A stretch of DNA of 64,000 nt from Kordia sp039026955 (lineage in GTDB: Bacteria > Bacteroidota > Bacteroidia > Flavobacteriales > Flavobacteriaceae), in NCBI GenBank assembly GCA_039026955.1, contig JBCCLH010000006.1:88401-152400 (forward strand), in the 5' to 3' direction. This document shows, piece after piece, positions 22,414-31,869 of this stretch. A program made the translations under genes and the position numbers. The notes beneath the pieces are model-generated. The model was not told the origin of the DNA, searched no databases, and was given only the letters and a program-made list of their open reading frames with translations. How positions within the stretch are numbered: position 1 is the first letter of the stretch; each line of letters starts with the position of its first letter.

Positions 22414-23219
22414 GTTTTTAAACTTGTTAGACGCACTGTATTTTTAGACTCGTTCCCGCTTTCGCGGTGATCTTTTAGACTCGCTTTGCTTTTATAGGTA
22501 CTTCGTTTTTAGATTTGTTAGAATTCTTATATCAATAAAATAATCTCATGCATAGTGTAAAAAAACAAGCACATCTCGATACAAATTTGTGAAGCAAATT
22601 CGAAGTGACATTTTTTTAATGTAACGATTTGAAAATTTGAAAATGTACCAATGGTTATTTCAAAGACTAATTCTACTTTAATTTTGACAGATTGCCACGA
22701 CTTCGTCTCGCAATGACGTAACAAAGATTTTCTAAGAATACTTGCTTTTATCATAGAAAAGTGACGTATCATGTAGAAACGTCTTTGCGAGGAGTTTACG
22801 ACGTGGCCATCTGTTTCTTCCTAAGACTAATTCTGCTTTGATTTAGGCAGATTACCGCGCTGTCGCTCGTAATGACGTATCATAATTTTATCAAAAATCA
22901 CTTGTTTTTATCATAGAAATCGATATAATATTTTTCAATGCAATAATTTGTAAATTTTACCCTAACAAACTCACCTACTCACCTACCAAAATACTAAGAG
23001 GCAAAGCCAATACCAAAGCGAAGCGTGACCAAAATACCAACAGGCAAAGCCAATACCAAAGCAAAGCGTGACCAAAATACCAACAGGCAAAGCCAATACC
23101 AAAGCGAAGCATGACCAAAATACCAACAGGCAAAGCCGATACTAAAAATCTAAGAGCGAAGCAAGTCCAAAGCGATAGCGTGTCCAAAAGCAAAGCGCAT
23201 CCAAAAGGCAAAGCCGCGT
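22414..23219. other. repeat-rich intergenic region
   Basis: No gene. It holds two copies of a palindromic element of the AGATTGCCACGA...CGCAATGACG type (about 22685-22720 and 22845-22880, partly with surrounding sequence), a TCGATACAAATTTGTGAAG-type repeat near 22575, and the 43-bp tandem repeats at 22999-23127 with decayed units up to 23220. Confidence 0.7.
22999..23127. repeat. 43-bp tandem repeat, three full copies
   Basis: Units start at 22999, 23042 and 23085, beginning AGGCAAAGCCAATACCAAAG, with one or two differences each. Decayed copies follow to about 23220. The long frames within it on both strands are repeat translation, not genes. Confidence 0.9.
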
Positions 23220-23846
23220 CTAAACATCTTCCAATTCCACCAAAATTTCTTCCAGCTTTCGCACATGTACACCATACAATTTATCTGCCCAAATAACCGT
23301 AAGATAGTAGATAAACACACAGCAAAGTAAATAGCCTAAAATCACTAAAATCAACGTGCTTCCGGACATTTGTAGCAAGAACCATTCGGTAAAATAATCA
23401 TCTCCGAATTTTACAGCGCCCATAAAGATACACGCTACCGAAACTGGTAATAATAACGAACCTGCAATGATGCCTGTTTTATAGACTTCCATGGTCAATT
23501 TGATGTCGTGAATAAAGTTGAGAATGGTTTCTTTCGTTTGTTGTCCCACATTGGAAGTCCGACGTAAAAACCACACCATTTTTGCCAAATATCCCAACGT
23601 CATCAAACTCGTGATGAACATAAAAATAAAATACACTGCACGTGGCAATTCATACATTTCTATCAGGAATGGATAGGAAAAAAAGACCACAATGGCTACT
23701 AATTGTGTTGCAATTTCACCTTTCATCATTTTGCGAATTCGGGCAATGGGCATTTGACTTTCCTTTAGGTTGTCTAAAGTGGTAGGCAAATGCAAATCGT
23801 CTTGACTTTCGCTGTCCATCAGTTCTTTTATCTTATCAAAATCCAT
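23220..23846 (-). CDS. four-helix membrane protein paired with ECF sigma factor
   Basis: The 208-aa protein has a cytoplasmic N-terminal part (MDFDKIKELMDSESQDD...) and four hydrophobic segments (about 45-65, 70-92, 120-142, 158-182). It overlaps the sigma factor gene by 11 bp. By position it could be an anti-sigma factor or stress sensor, but I do not see a zinc HxxxCxxC motif. Family unknown to me. Confidence 0.75.
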   Translation of the reverse strand: MDFDKIKELMDSESQDDLHLPTTLDNLKESQMPIARIRKMMKGEIATQLVAIVVFFSYPFLIEMYELPRAVYFIFMFITSLMTLGYLAKMVWFLRRTSNVGQQTKETILNFIHDIKLTMEVYKTGIIAGSLLLPVSVACIFMGAVKFGDDYFTEWFLLQMSGSTLILVILGYLLCCVFIYYLTVIWADKLYGVHVRKLEEILVELEDV

Positions 23847-24339
23847 GATGCTGTGTTTTTATAATTTCTCTTAATTTCTTCTTTGTTCGGTTAAGTTTTA
23901 CACGAACATTTCCAGGCGACATTCCCAAGTTTTTCGCCATTTCTTCTCCCGAAAAACCTTCAATAAATTGAAAAATGAGTGCTTTTTCAATTTTATTCAA
24001 TTGCTGTACAGCTTTGTAAAAAATAGCTAATTGTTGTTCTTTTTCATCCGAATAGTCTTCGTCAGCTAATTGTACATATTCGGGCATTTTGTAGTTGTCG
24101 GGCTTGCGTTTTTCTTTCTTAAAAAATACAATTGCCGTATTCAATGCCACGCGATACATCCAACTAGAAAATTGACTTTTTCCGTTGAATGATTTAAGGG
24201 ATTTCCACAGTTGCAAGATAATTTCCTGTACCAAATCTTCACGGTCGCTCGCATCTTCAAAATACATGCGAGAGACCTTGTGAAGAATCCCTTTATGGGT
24301 CGTAATTTTGCTTAGAAATTCTTGTTCTGTGAGTTCCAA
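23836..24339 (-). CDS. ECF-type RNA polymerase sigma factor
   Basis: Sigma region 2 (YFEDASDREDLVQEIILQLWKSLKSFNGKSQFSSWMYRVALNTAI) and region 4 (LNKIEKALIFQFIEGFSGEEMAKNLGMSPGNVRVKLNRTKKKLRE) are complete in 167 aa. It would direct transcription in response to a membrane signal, probably sensed through the overlapping downstream membrane protein. The TraB gene lies 11 bp upstream on the same strand. Confidence 0.92.
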   Translation of the reverse strand: MELTEQEFLSKITTHKGILHKVSRMYFEDASDREDLVQEIILQLWKSLKSFNGKSQFSSWMYRVALNTAIVFFKKEKRKPDNYKMPEYVQLADEDYSDEKEQQLAIFYKAVQQLNKIEKALIFQFIEGFSGEEMAKNLGMSPGNVRVKLNRTKKKLREIIKTQHHGF

Positions 24340-24350
24340 TCCAGTACTTT

Positions 24351-25205
24351 TTAGAATACAGGCGTAATGGTAAATCCTTGTTTTCTCAATAATTCAATTA
24401 CGCCATTTTCACCTGGCAAGTGTGCTGCGCCAACGGCAAATAGCGTAGATTGTTTTTTTATCATATCAGGCATAATCTTCGCCCAGTTGTTGTTGCGAAC
24501 TTCCAACAACCAGTATGCTGCATTTTTATCAAAAAAGCGTTCGTCATCGTGCATCATATCAAATAACTGACTTAACTCTTCCTTTTTGTACTTGCTTACC
24601 ATTTCAGCAAATACCGTTTTGTATTCTTCAAACAACTCAATTTGCTTCCATAAGAAATCTTTTGGATAGGCTTTGTCGAAGAAATCTAGTTGTGCATCCA
24701 AGGTTTCCAATCCTGCCATTTCTTTATTATTTTTTTGTGCAAGCGTGGTCAATTCCACTTCATACATTTTCTTTGCTGGACAGCTCGCACTTTGTTGAAT
24801 CAGTAATGAATAGATGGTTGCCAACGTATAACTGTTCACCATTTGCAAAGACATTTTCAATTCTTTTTGCAGCAAATTGTCCAGATATTTTTGTTGTGCT
24901 TTGGTCAATTCTTCTGTCAACTTTCCACCAGACATCATCTTTTTTTGTGCTGCCATCAATGCTTCCGTGTCTGACATATCGACTTCTAAAATTAATTTTT
25001 CTGTTTCGTTTAGTGCTTTGGTTACTTTTTTAGGAATAGAAAAATCTTCTTTGCACATGATGTGAATGGTTCCCAAAAGGTACGAAGGTTGGTCTAAATC
25101 TTTGTGTTCAATTTTCCACAAAAGAGAATTTTCTAGTTTTTTGGATTGTGCATTTCCAGCAAAACCTATGGTTAGAAACGCAATGAGTACTACTAATTTT
25201 TTCAT
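24351..25205 (-). CDS. TraB/GumN-family protein, exported
   Basis: The signal peptide MKKLVVLIAFLTIGFAGNAQ is followed by a TraB/GumN (EreA/ChaN-like) domain with the GTIH motif in YLLGTIHIM and a late VGAAHLPGENGV motif. These residues form the putative metallo-protease site of the family. It precedes the sigma factor gene by 11 bp. Confidence 0.88.
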   Translation of the reverse strand: MKKLVVLIAFLTIGFAGNAQSKKLENSLLWKIEHKDLDQPSYLLGTIHIMCKEDFSIPKKVTKALNETEKLILEVDMSDTEALMAAQKKMMSGGKLTEELTKAQQKYLDNLLQKELKMSLQMVNSYTLATIYSLLIQQSASCPAKKMYEVELTTLAQKNNKEMAGLETLDAQLDFFDKAYPKDFLWKQIELFEEYKTVFAEMVSKYKKEELSQLFDMMHDDERFFDKNAAYWLLEVRNNNWAKIMPDMIKKQSTLFAVGAAHLPGENGVIELLRKQGFTITPVF

Positions 25206-25575
25206 GTGTATCTTTTTTATATTGAAAGATCTTTTCAGCCGAATGCATCTTTCTTTTTCTAATTAATTTTCTAGTTGCTTCGTAAGTATCAACATTCAAA
25301 AAATGTTACAATAAAACCGAAATTATTTTGTAATTAATTGATTCACAAACTCATAATTCGCTGGAAATAAATGTCAGTTCGAGCATTACTGTAAGTACCT
25401 AGCGTAGCTATCGAGAACAGTCGTGAACAGCTAAGAATCTATATTTTCAAAGGAATCTCATGAGCTACGCTCGGTATCTATGATAATGCTCGATTTGACA
25501 TTTATATAACTTTATAAAAATCAGAATTATATATTAATTTCTAAATCAAACTCAAGTAATTTATTAAAGTTTCCA
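25206..25575. other. intergenic region with inverted repeat
   Basis: It holds the palindromic element at 25372-25500 and otherwise AT-rich sequence. The promoter of the TraB gene should lie in 25206-25300. No gene is seen. Confidence 0.6.
25372..25500. repeat. interspersed inverted repeat (TGTCA...TGACA type)
   Basis: Starts TGTCAGTTCGAGCATTAC and ends ATGCTCGATTTGACA, with an inner TCGAGAAC...CATGAGCTACGCTCGG pair. Member of the family at 11685-11772 and 53274-53348. Confidence 0.7.
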
Positions 25576-26094
25576 TTAACTTGAAAATATCCCAAGTTGA
25601 TCTTTCATGTCAAAAAGCATATCAATTACACTGAGATGATAGGAAATAAATTTTTTGTTGTGAATCATCTCATAAATTTCCGCTTTGGTTGCCCATTTTA
25701 CAGCTTGCACTTCGGATTCTTGTAGTTTTAATTCCGCAAGATCAACCTCAGCTTTGAGAATATAATAATCGTCAAATCCCGTTTGAAAATTGACGGTAAA
25801 ACTGGGTCTAACATTCGTGAAATCATGCGAATAGCCTAATTCTTCAAACAATTCTCTAGTGGCTGCTTGCTGACTGTTTTCACCTGCTTCTACAGTTCCG
25901 CCAACAGTAACATCCCATAAATTTGGCCAGCCTTTTTTAAACGGTTGTCGATGTTGAATCAACAATTCATTGTTGGAATTGATGATCGCTACGTGAATCA
26001 CCATGTGAAATTCATCTGCGTTCAATTTGTCGCCACGATTCACCACTTTTCCCGTTTTAATTCGATATTGATCGTAAATATCCCACTGTTCCAT
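25576..26094 (-). CDS. NUDIX hydrolase
   Basis: A full Nudix box is visible, GTVEAGENSQQAATRELFEELGY, with RE and EE positions intact (about residues 60-82). The N-terminal FHMVIHVAIINSNNELLIQHR and length (172 aa) resemble isopentenyl-diphosphate-isomerase-like or general Nudix proteins. Substrate unknown. It is followed on the same strand by the RidA gene upstream, 32 bp away. Confidence 0.88.
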   Translation of the reverse strand: MEQWDIYDQYRIKTGKVVNRGDKLNADEFHMVIHVAIINSNNELLIQHRQPFKKGWPNLWDVTVGGTVEAGENSQQAATRELFEELGYSHDFTNVRPSFTVNFQTGFDDYYILKAEVDLAELKLQESEVQAVKWATKAEIYEMIHNKKFISYHLSVIDMLFDMKDQLGIFSS

Positions 26095-26125
26095 TGAACT
26101 AATTTTTTATCTAAAATTAATTGGA

Positions 26126-26581
26126 TTATTTTGCTGCGACAACGTCAATTTCAATTTTCGCATTTGCTGCCAATCCGCCAGCCGCAAAGGTAGTGCGTGC
26201 CGGTTTGTTGGGAAAGTATTGCACATACACACTGTTAAACGCTTTAAAATCGTTGATATCAGATAAGATAACGGTACATTTTACCACGCGATCCAAAGAA
26301 GAATTGTGTTGCGCCAACACCGCTTTTATATTTTCAATCGCTTGTTTGGTTTCTGCTTTGATGCCGCCTTCGGCTAATAATCCTGTGGTGTGATCTTTTC
26401 CGATTTGTCCTGCCAAAAACAATAAATTTTCGGTTTCTACTGCGGCACTAAAAGGTGTATTTTGACGTTGTGGCAAGTGCGATTTATGGAATTTGATGTC
26501 GCTGCTTTTAGAAGTGTCCGTAGCCGTTTGACAACTACTGAAGCATAAAAGGATTACACAAAGGAAAAAAAATGATTTCAT
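26126..26581 (-). CDS. RidA/YjgF-family lipoprotein
   Basis: A lipobox (LLCFSSCQT) is followed by a RidA domain: AVETENLLFLAGQIG, then CTVILSDINDFKAFNSVYVQYF and the end PARTTFAAGGLAANAKIEIDVVA. The domain's conserved Arg in PARTTF is present. RidA removes reactive enamines/imines in the cytosol, so an exported lipid-anchored form is unusual. ATG 26581 begins the signal peptide; 26605 would add eight residues. Confidence 0.85.
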   Translation of the reverse strand: MKSFFFLCVILLCFSSCQTATDTSKSSDIKFHKSHLPQRQNTPFSAAVETENLLFLAGQIGKDHTTGLLAEGGIKAETKQAIENIKAVLAQHNSSLDRVVKCTVILSDINDFKAFNSVYVQYFPNKPARTTFAAGGLAANAKIEIDVVAAK

Positions 26582-26658
26582 AGCATTGGAATTGGTTGGT
26601 ACCAAATTTACGAAATAAAAAAAGGAGATGATTTAAAACAAAATAGTATCTTTTCTAC

Positions 26659-27645
26659 ATGAAAAAAATTCTAATTCTTGGCGGCACACAGTTTATAGGA
26701 CGAACATTGGTGGAACAATTGCAAAAATCCAACAAATATGATATTACCTTATTCAACCGACAACAAACAGGCAAAGACTTATTTCCCAACATTAAAAAAA
26801 TAAAAGGTAGCCGCGAAACAGACGACGTGTCTCAAATTGCGCAACAAGATTGGGAATATGTCATTGATGTTTCTTGCTATTATCCTGATTCGCTTGATCG
26901 TGTATTGAAATCGCTCAAAGGAACACTTCAAAAATATATGCTGATCTCAACGTGTTCTGTGTATGACAATACCGAACATCAAACCGAATTGAGCGACGAA
27001 ACCGCAGAGATTTTGAGTTGTACACCTGAACAACGCTCAGACAGAGCCAACGATTCGTACGGACAACGAAAGGCGGAATGTGAACGTATTTTACAAAACA
27101 CAACACACCAACATTTGATACTGCGTCCTGCGCTTGTGTACGGCAACTACGATCATACGGATCGGTTATATTATTGGCTGCATCAAGTCAAAGAAAAGTC
27201 AAAAATTATACTTCCTGATGCAGGTGAAAGAGTGTTTTCATTAACCTACGTACACGATTTGGTGCAAACTATTATTGCAGGATTAGAAACGCCATTGACA
27301 GGAATTTACAATGTGATATCAGCTCCAAAGACTTCCATTCAACAGATTGTAAATACGGCAGCCAAACAGCTAGATGCTACTTTTGAAACGGTAAATGCCT
27401 CTCCTCATTTTTTACATAAAAACCACATCAATCAATGGTCGGACATGCCATTGTGGTTGGATTGTGATCATTACACCTACAGTAATGAGAAATTGAAAAA
27501 AGACACTGATATGCAGCTTACCAACTTGGAAGAAGGTTTACAAAATACAATTGCATATTACAATACATTGAATTGGAAGGAACCGATTTATGGAATGTCG
27601 GAAGCAACTCGTTTGAAGCTTTTGGAGAAGCTAGCTTTGGAGTGA
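26659..27645 (+). CDS. NAD-dependent epimerase/dehydratase (extended SDR)
   Basis: A Rossmann start KKILILGGTQFIGRTLVEQL, active-site YGQRKAE (Tyr-x-x-x-Lys) around residue 134 and the substrate loop LRPALVYGNYD support an SDR. It resembles plant-type CSP41/NAD-epimerases that act on nucleotide sugars or RNA. It is monocistronic, pointing away from RidA. Confidence 0.85.
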   Translation: MKKILILGGTQFIGRTLVEQLQKSNKYDITLFNRQQTGKDLFPNIKKIKGSRETDDVSQIAQQDWEYVIDVSCYYPDSLDRVLKSLKGTLQKYMLISTCSVYDNTEHQTELSDETAEILSCTPEQRSDRANDSYGQRKAECERILQNTTHQHLILRPALVYGNYDHTDRLYYWLHQVKEKSKIILPDAGERVFSLTYVHDLVQTIIAGLETPLTGIYNVISAPKTSIQQIVNTAAKQLDATFETVNASPHFLHKNHINQWSDMPLWLDCDHYTYSNEKLKKDTDMQLTNLEEGLQNTIAYYNTLNWKEPIYGMSEATRLKLLEKLALE

Positions 27646-28034
27646 GGTTATTTTGAATGTTGAGTTTTGAATTATGTTTGCTTGTTGCTTTGATTTTCGT
27701 TACAAAATAGTATCGAGATTTAATGACTAAACTATTCAACTTATAAACTTAAAGTTTCTAGCTGTTCTCGATACAAAATCTTTTCAAGATTTCACTCGAA
27801 TTGACGTTATAATGTACAACTTATACCTATTAAAAAGCTGCAAAACCCAATCGTCACTTTGATTTCTATGATACGTCATTGTGATCTCCAACTTGATTGG
27901 AGAGTGGCAAGCTGTTTCTTTCAAAGACAAATCTTACTTTGATTTAAATAGATTGCCACGAATTTCCTTGAAATTCTCGCAAAGACGTATCAAACTAGAA
28001 CATTAGTACATTTTCAAATCATCAAATTGATACA
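27646..28034. other. intergenic region with palindromic repeats
   Basis: No gene. It contains a TTGAATGTTGAGTTTTGAATT low-complexity string, a TCGATACAAAATCTTTTCAAG repeat, and an AGATTGCCACGAATTTCCTTG...CGCAAAGACGT element (27950-27988), related to the end of the 105-bp elements. Confidence 0.7.
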
Positions 28035-29303
28035 TTAAAAGTACTGCCCAATCCCAAACACAATTCCGTTACTTGCATTTTTGGTAATTCCATAACCATA
28101 ATCAATTCGGAAAATGGCGTTGAAGATGCGTTTGTGAATGAAACGCAGTCCGACTCCTGGATAGATTCTAAAGTTTTCGCTATCGATAAAATCGCTCAAT
28201 TCTCCACCTGGATTTCGCCAAGTTCCCGCATCAATGAATCCGTTTCCTTGCAGAATAAACCAGCCTTTTTCATAAAGTGTATAGCGATATTCCGTGTTCA
28301 GCACAATACTTCCCGTTCCTCGATCAATGATGTTTCCCACACCACGAATGTTTAAGTTGTTATCTACCGAGAATGGCGCAAATGGACTGTCATCATTGGA
28401 AGCCAATCCGAAGCGGAAGCGATTTGCCCAGTTTCCTTTTTCGCCAACTCTGGTAAAATATAAAAAGTCGCTCCAACCAATAAGGAAGTCGTTTTGAAAG
28501 TCATTTTCTGTAATTACATATTGCAAGTACAGCGTGTTTTTAAATCCTTCTACATATTGATAGTAATAATCTAAATCATCGTATTGATAGACAAATTTCA
28601 GCATTTGCTTGTCCAAGGTCAAACTCTGAGGAATCGCATCTGACGTAAGTCCATTTAAATAATCATATTCTTCTGTAAACACATTGAAGCCAAATTGCAA
28701 CAAGTGCTTAAAATTCACTTGATACAGTCCTAAGACTTCAAACGAGGTATTACTGTACTTATAATTCGCCGATCCGCCACCAAAGAATAGCGGTTCTTCA
28801 CTTGTCCAATTTTGGAAATTGATGGCGACTCCTAAATTCCGCGTAAATAGATTCGGTGCCCGCATGTTGATTCCATACGAGTCAAATCCGTTGTTTTGGT
28901 AAAATCCGCCAAAAGCGATATTTCTTCCCAAAAAATTATAATCGTACAATCCAACTTTGTACGCAAATTGCTCGTTGGTCGTTGTCCACAAATTGAGATT
29001 GGGAATTAGCGTAAAGTTTTCTTCAATATTAAAAAAGACATTATACAGATTGTCGTGCGAATGAAAGACTTGGTAGTACGCATGCGAAACACCTGCCAAA
29101 CGTTTCAACAGAATCACATCTTTTTCAAGCTGCACCGAATCGAGCACATCGCCATTTCGAACGCTGACATAGTTTCTTAAAAAGCCAACTTTATTTTTTT
29201 TGTGTCCTTGAAATTTAACATCGTAGACAATTTTCTCTTGTGCTATTCCTTGTAGAGTTATTAAAAACAAACCGAAAAGCAGGAAGATCTTTTTCATTAT
29301 CAA
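28035..29303 (-). CDS. BamA/Omp85-type outer-membrane protein with POTRA domain
   Basis: A signal peptide (MKKIFLLFGLFLITLQGIAQ) is followed by one POTRA-like region (about 25-95, VRNGDVLDSVQLEKDVILLKRLAGV) and a C-terminal beta-barrel ending in GIVFGIGQYF with terminal Phe. It has the NLNIRGVGN... and FIDAGTW barrel motifs. At 422 aa it is shorter than BamA and similar to surface-antigen/ShlB-like members. It overlaps the lipoprotein gene by 4 bp and is last in its operon. Confidence 0.87.
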   Translation of the reverse strand: MIMKKIFLLFGLFLITLQGIAQEKIVYDVKFQGHKKNKVGFLRNYVSVRNGDVLDSVQLEKDVILLKRLAGVSHAYYQVFHSHDNLYNVFFNIEENFTLIPNLNLWTTTNEQFAYKVGLYDYNFLGRNIAFGGFYQNNGFDSYGINMRAPNLFTRNLGVAINFQNWTSEEPLFFGGGSANYKYSNTSFEVLGLYQVNFKHLLQFGFNVFTEEYDYLNGLTSDAIPQSLTLDKQMLKFVYQYDDLDYYYQYVEGFKNTLYLQYVITENDFQNDFLIGWSDFLYFTRVGEKGNWANRFRFGLASNDDSPFAPFSVDNNLNIRGVGNIIDRGTGSIVLNTEYRYTLYEKGWFILQGNGFIDAGTWRNPGGELSDFIDSENFRIYPGVGLRFIHKRIFNAIFRIDYGYGITKNASNGIVFGIGQYF

Positions 29304-30067
29304 TTCTCATTAAAGAAATTTAAAATAGCTCTAGTAGACCAGTTTTCTTCATTAATATCTAAAAAGTTTATTGTGTATGTCTGATTGCCTGGCAGTGACA
29401 CTGGAGGATTTAGTGTGAAGTTTTCTAAAACGTTTGTAGGATCGTAGAATTGGAAATTTGTAGCCTCTGTAACGATTACTGAAAATGTTTGATTAAAATC
29501 ATTTATTGCCATGAAAAATTTAGACGATTGCCCCACAACATCACGATCCCAAAAGAAAAATGGAAGTCCAGGTTGCGTTTGACTGACGGTAATTCCTTCA
29601 CTTGTCCAAACCGTAGGATTTTCTATGTGATTTACTTTTATGGGTCTGGAAAGTCGAATTTTATCATCTACTGTATATTTAACAATTACAAAATATTCAC
29701 TTCCATCAGAAGCTACTTGTCCTTGTCCACAAGTCCCAAGAAGTTGCCTTAATTCTGCATCAAATTCTCGGTAATTATTATAATCATTTCGATCTACAGT
29801 CAAATTTTCTGTTTTATATAATTCTATATCCGCAGCATTCGGTTCTAAGTAGTATAGTATCAATACCACAAGACCGGAATCTACATCATCGGAATATCCA
29901 TAGGCAGGAATACGGAGATTAGAGACGTCCTGATCGGTAATTTTTGCTAACAACGAAAGTGGATCTACAGGTGCTGGACTGTCATCATCACTGCTACAGG
30001 AAAATGTAATAGCGATTAAAAGGCTAAAAATTAAAAAAATACGGAGGTTGGTAATCGATTTTATCAT
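29300..30067 (-). CDS. lipoprotein of unknown function, paralogue A
   Basis: A lipobox TFSCSSDDDSP is followed by about 230 residues, probably beta-sandwich. It has a long central stretch, NPTVWTSEGITVSQTQPGLPFFFWDR, that matches a similar stretch of the neighbouring 30078-30833 product (KPTVWTDAVTVNHEVPKMP). The two genes therefore are paralogues and arose by tandem duplication. Function unknown; the operon with a BamA-like protein and glycoside hydrolase suggests surface deposition. Confidence 0.8.
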   Translation of the reverse strand: MIKSITNLRIFLIFSLLIAITFSCSSDDDSPAPVDPLSLLAKITDQDVSNLRIPAYGYSDDVDSGLVVLILYYLEPNAADIELYKTENLTVDRNDYNNYREFDAELRQLLGTCGQGQVASDGSEYFVIVKYTVDDKIRLSRPIKVNHIENPTVWTSEGITVSQTQPGLPFFFWDRDVVGQSSKFFMAINDFNQTFSVIVTEATNFQFYDPTNVLENFTLNPPVSLPGNQTYTINFLDINEENWSTRAILNFFNEN

Positions 30068-30077
30068 GATATATAGC

Positions 30078-30833
30078 TTATTGAGCTATAAAGATAGTCT
30101 GAATTACTGTATTTACCCAATTATCTTCGCTTACATCCATCAATGTAAATTTATAGGGATTGTCGATGGTTAATTCCAACGGATTTTCCTCAGTAATATT
30201 CAAAACTACATTGGAAGTATCGTAATATTGAAACTGATTTTCATACGTATACGTTCCCGAAAGCAAGCCATTATCTACCGTTGAAACGACTTGAAAATAG
30301 ATTTCATTATCGCCATTTGGATTGTCTTCCCAACTAAATCTCGGCATTTTTGGCACTTCATGATTTACCGTCACAGCATCTGTCCAAACCGTAGGTTTTG
30401 AATTGTTTTTGATGTGAATCGGATTGGAAATTTTCACTTCACCATCCAATTCAAACGTGACAATCACCCATTGATCGTGTGCAAAAGGTCGTGTGAATTG
30501 ATAGATAAACCCTTCAAAAAGCGGTTGTGAGGGCAATGCAAGTTCTCTGTAATTGCTAAAATCGGTATGATCAACTTCAGTAGTATTCGTTTCAAAAAAC
30601 TGAACATTCGTGGCACCTTGTTCTAAATAATAAAACACATGCACGACACTTGAACCGCTGGCATCACTCGCCGCACAGGCAATCACCGCGCCGGTTTCTA
30701 TGGTGCGATTGGCAATGACTTCTGAAAGTCTTGCTGTGTTTTCTAGCATAATAGTTTCTCTAGTATCATCCGATTGACATGATAGTACGGTAAAAACTAA
30801 AGTGAAGTATAAAATTGTCTTTAATCTATTCAT
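30078..30833 (-). CDS. lipoprotein of unknown function, paralogue B
   Basis: A lipobox VLSCQSDD begins the mature part. It resembles paralogue A in length (251 aa), in a NYRELALPSQPLFEG region comparable to NYREFDAELRQLLG, and in the PTVWT motif. It overlaps the glycoside hydrolase gene by 4 bp (30830-30833) and lies 10 bp before paralogue A. Confidence 0.8.
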   Translation of the reverse strand: MNRLKTILYFTLVFTVLSCQSDDTRETIMLENTARLSEVIANRTIETGAVIACAASDASGSSVVHVFYYLEQGATNVQFFETNTTEVDHTDFSNYRELALPSQPLFEGFIYQFTRPFAHDQWVIVTFELDGEVKISNPIHIKNNSKPTVWTDAVTVNHEVPKMPRFSWEDNPNGDNEIYFQVVSTVDNGLLSGTYTYENQFQYYDTSNVVLNITEENPLELTIDNPYKFTLMDVSEDNWVNTVIQTIFIAQ

Positions 30834-31834
30834 TCGTATTTTTTGTAATTATTGCGGACTACAGCTTCCGCGGGCTTGTTTTGTGGCGTAAATTGATTGT
30901 TTTCCATTCCGCCTACTTTTTCATCATTGATAAACCATTTCCAGATAAATCCGCCTGCAAACCATTCTTCATTCCAAAATTCATTAAACAAGGCTTGCAA
31001 GGCAATTTCCTGTGCTTTTAAATTGAGTACTTTTCCGTTTCTGCTCGAATCCCACGGTTCTTTTCCTGTGTAATCCATACTGCGATAACCATATTCAGTA
31101 AACAGTATTTTTCGATCTACTTTTTTAGACAGCTCCACAATTTTCTGTTTGTGTCGTTGCCAACCTTCTTGCAAACTTTCTAAAGAAGGCATTTTTTCTT
31201 CGCTTAGCGGAAAATACGCATCAATTCCTATAAAATCTATGTCCTGCCAAAAAGATACTTTGTTAAAAGAATCCCAGTTTTCTGCGTAGGTCAACTTTCC
31301 TTTGTATACCTTTTTTACTTTATCGATCAACTGTTTCCAGTACGCTGGACGTGCCGCTACAAATTTGTGCAACTCCGTTCCGATGCAGTATATTTCTGCC
31401 TTGAGTTCTTCTGCCAGACTCGCATATTCGAGTATAAAACTTTCATACGAAGCTTCAAACGCTTTCCAATCTGCTTCAGATTTCATCTCAATAAAACCTG
31501 TAAATTCGCCACGCCAAACCCAAATTTGCGGCTTGATCATGATTTTGATGTTGTTCTTTTGTAGCAATTCCGAATATTGCTTGGCTCCTTTTCGCGTTTC
31601 CCCAAACCATTGTCGGTCTGTATTGTGAACAACTTCTGTCGAATTTAACGTCTTCAAAAAACCAAACGGCATAATCGCGGCATAATTTGCATTCAACTTA
31701 ATCACAGGATCTACATGCGATTGGTTCGCTGCTTCTGGTGCTGCGACAAAACTCACTCCATTGATTTTTTTGGATTGACTTATACAAGAAAACTGCGTGA
31801 AACATACACACAGCAAAAGGAGTCTAAACTTCAT
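30830..31834 (-). CDS. glycoside hydrolase (TIM barrel, GH113-like) lipoprotein
   Basis: A lipobox TQFSCISQS precedes a TIM barrel. Candidate acid/base Glu is in CIGTELHKF (about residue 153) and nucleophile Glu in ILFTEYGYRS (about 250); FIGIDAYFPL lies between. This pattern fits clan-A enzymes such as GH113 beta-mannanases or glycosidase-like TIM-barrel proteins. It is first in an operon with two lipoproteins and a BamA-like protein. Confidence 0.82.
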   Translation of the reverse strand: MKFRLLLLCVCFTQFSCISQSKKINGVSFVAAPEAANQSHVDPVIKLNANYAAIMPFGFLKTLNSTEVVHNTDRQWFGETRKGAKQYSELLQKNNIKIMIKPQIWVWRGEFTGFIEMKSEADWKAFEASYESFILEYASLAEELKAEIYCIGTELHKFVAARPAYWKQLIDKVKKVYKGKLTYAENWDSFNKVSFWQDIDFIGIDAYFPLSEEKMPSLESLQEGWQRHKQKIVELSKKVDRKILFTEYGYRSMDYTGKEPWDSSRNGKVLNLKAQEIALQALFNEFWNEEWFAGGFIWKWFINDEKVGGMENNQFTPQNKPAEAVVRNNYKKYE

Positions 31835-31869
31835 GATGAATGATTTAAACTCCTAAAATAAATATATTC

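Noticed and set aside
22975..23296. Frames of about 60-78 codons on both strands in the 43-bp repeats
   Set aside because: Translation of the tandem repeat only; no signals.
24515..25033. Forward frame of 172 codons opposite the TraB gene
   Set aside because: Shadow of a well-supported gene; Phe/Leu/Pro/Cys-rich composition.
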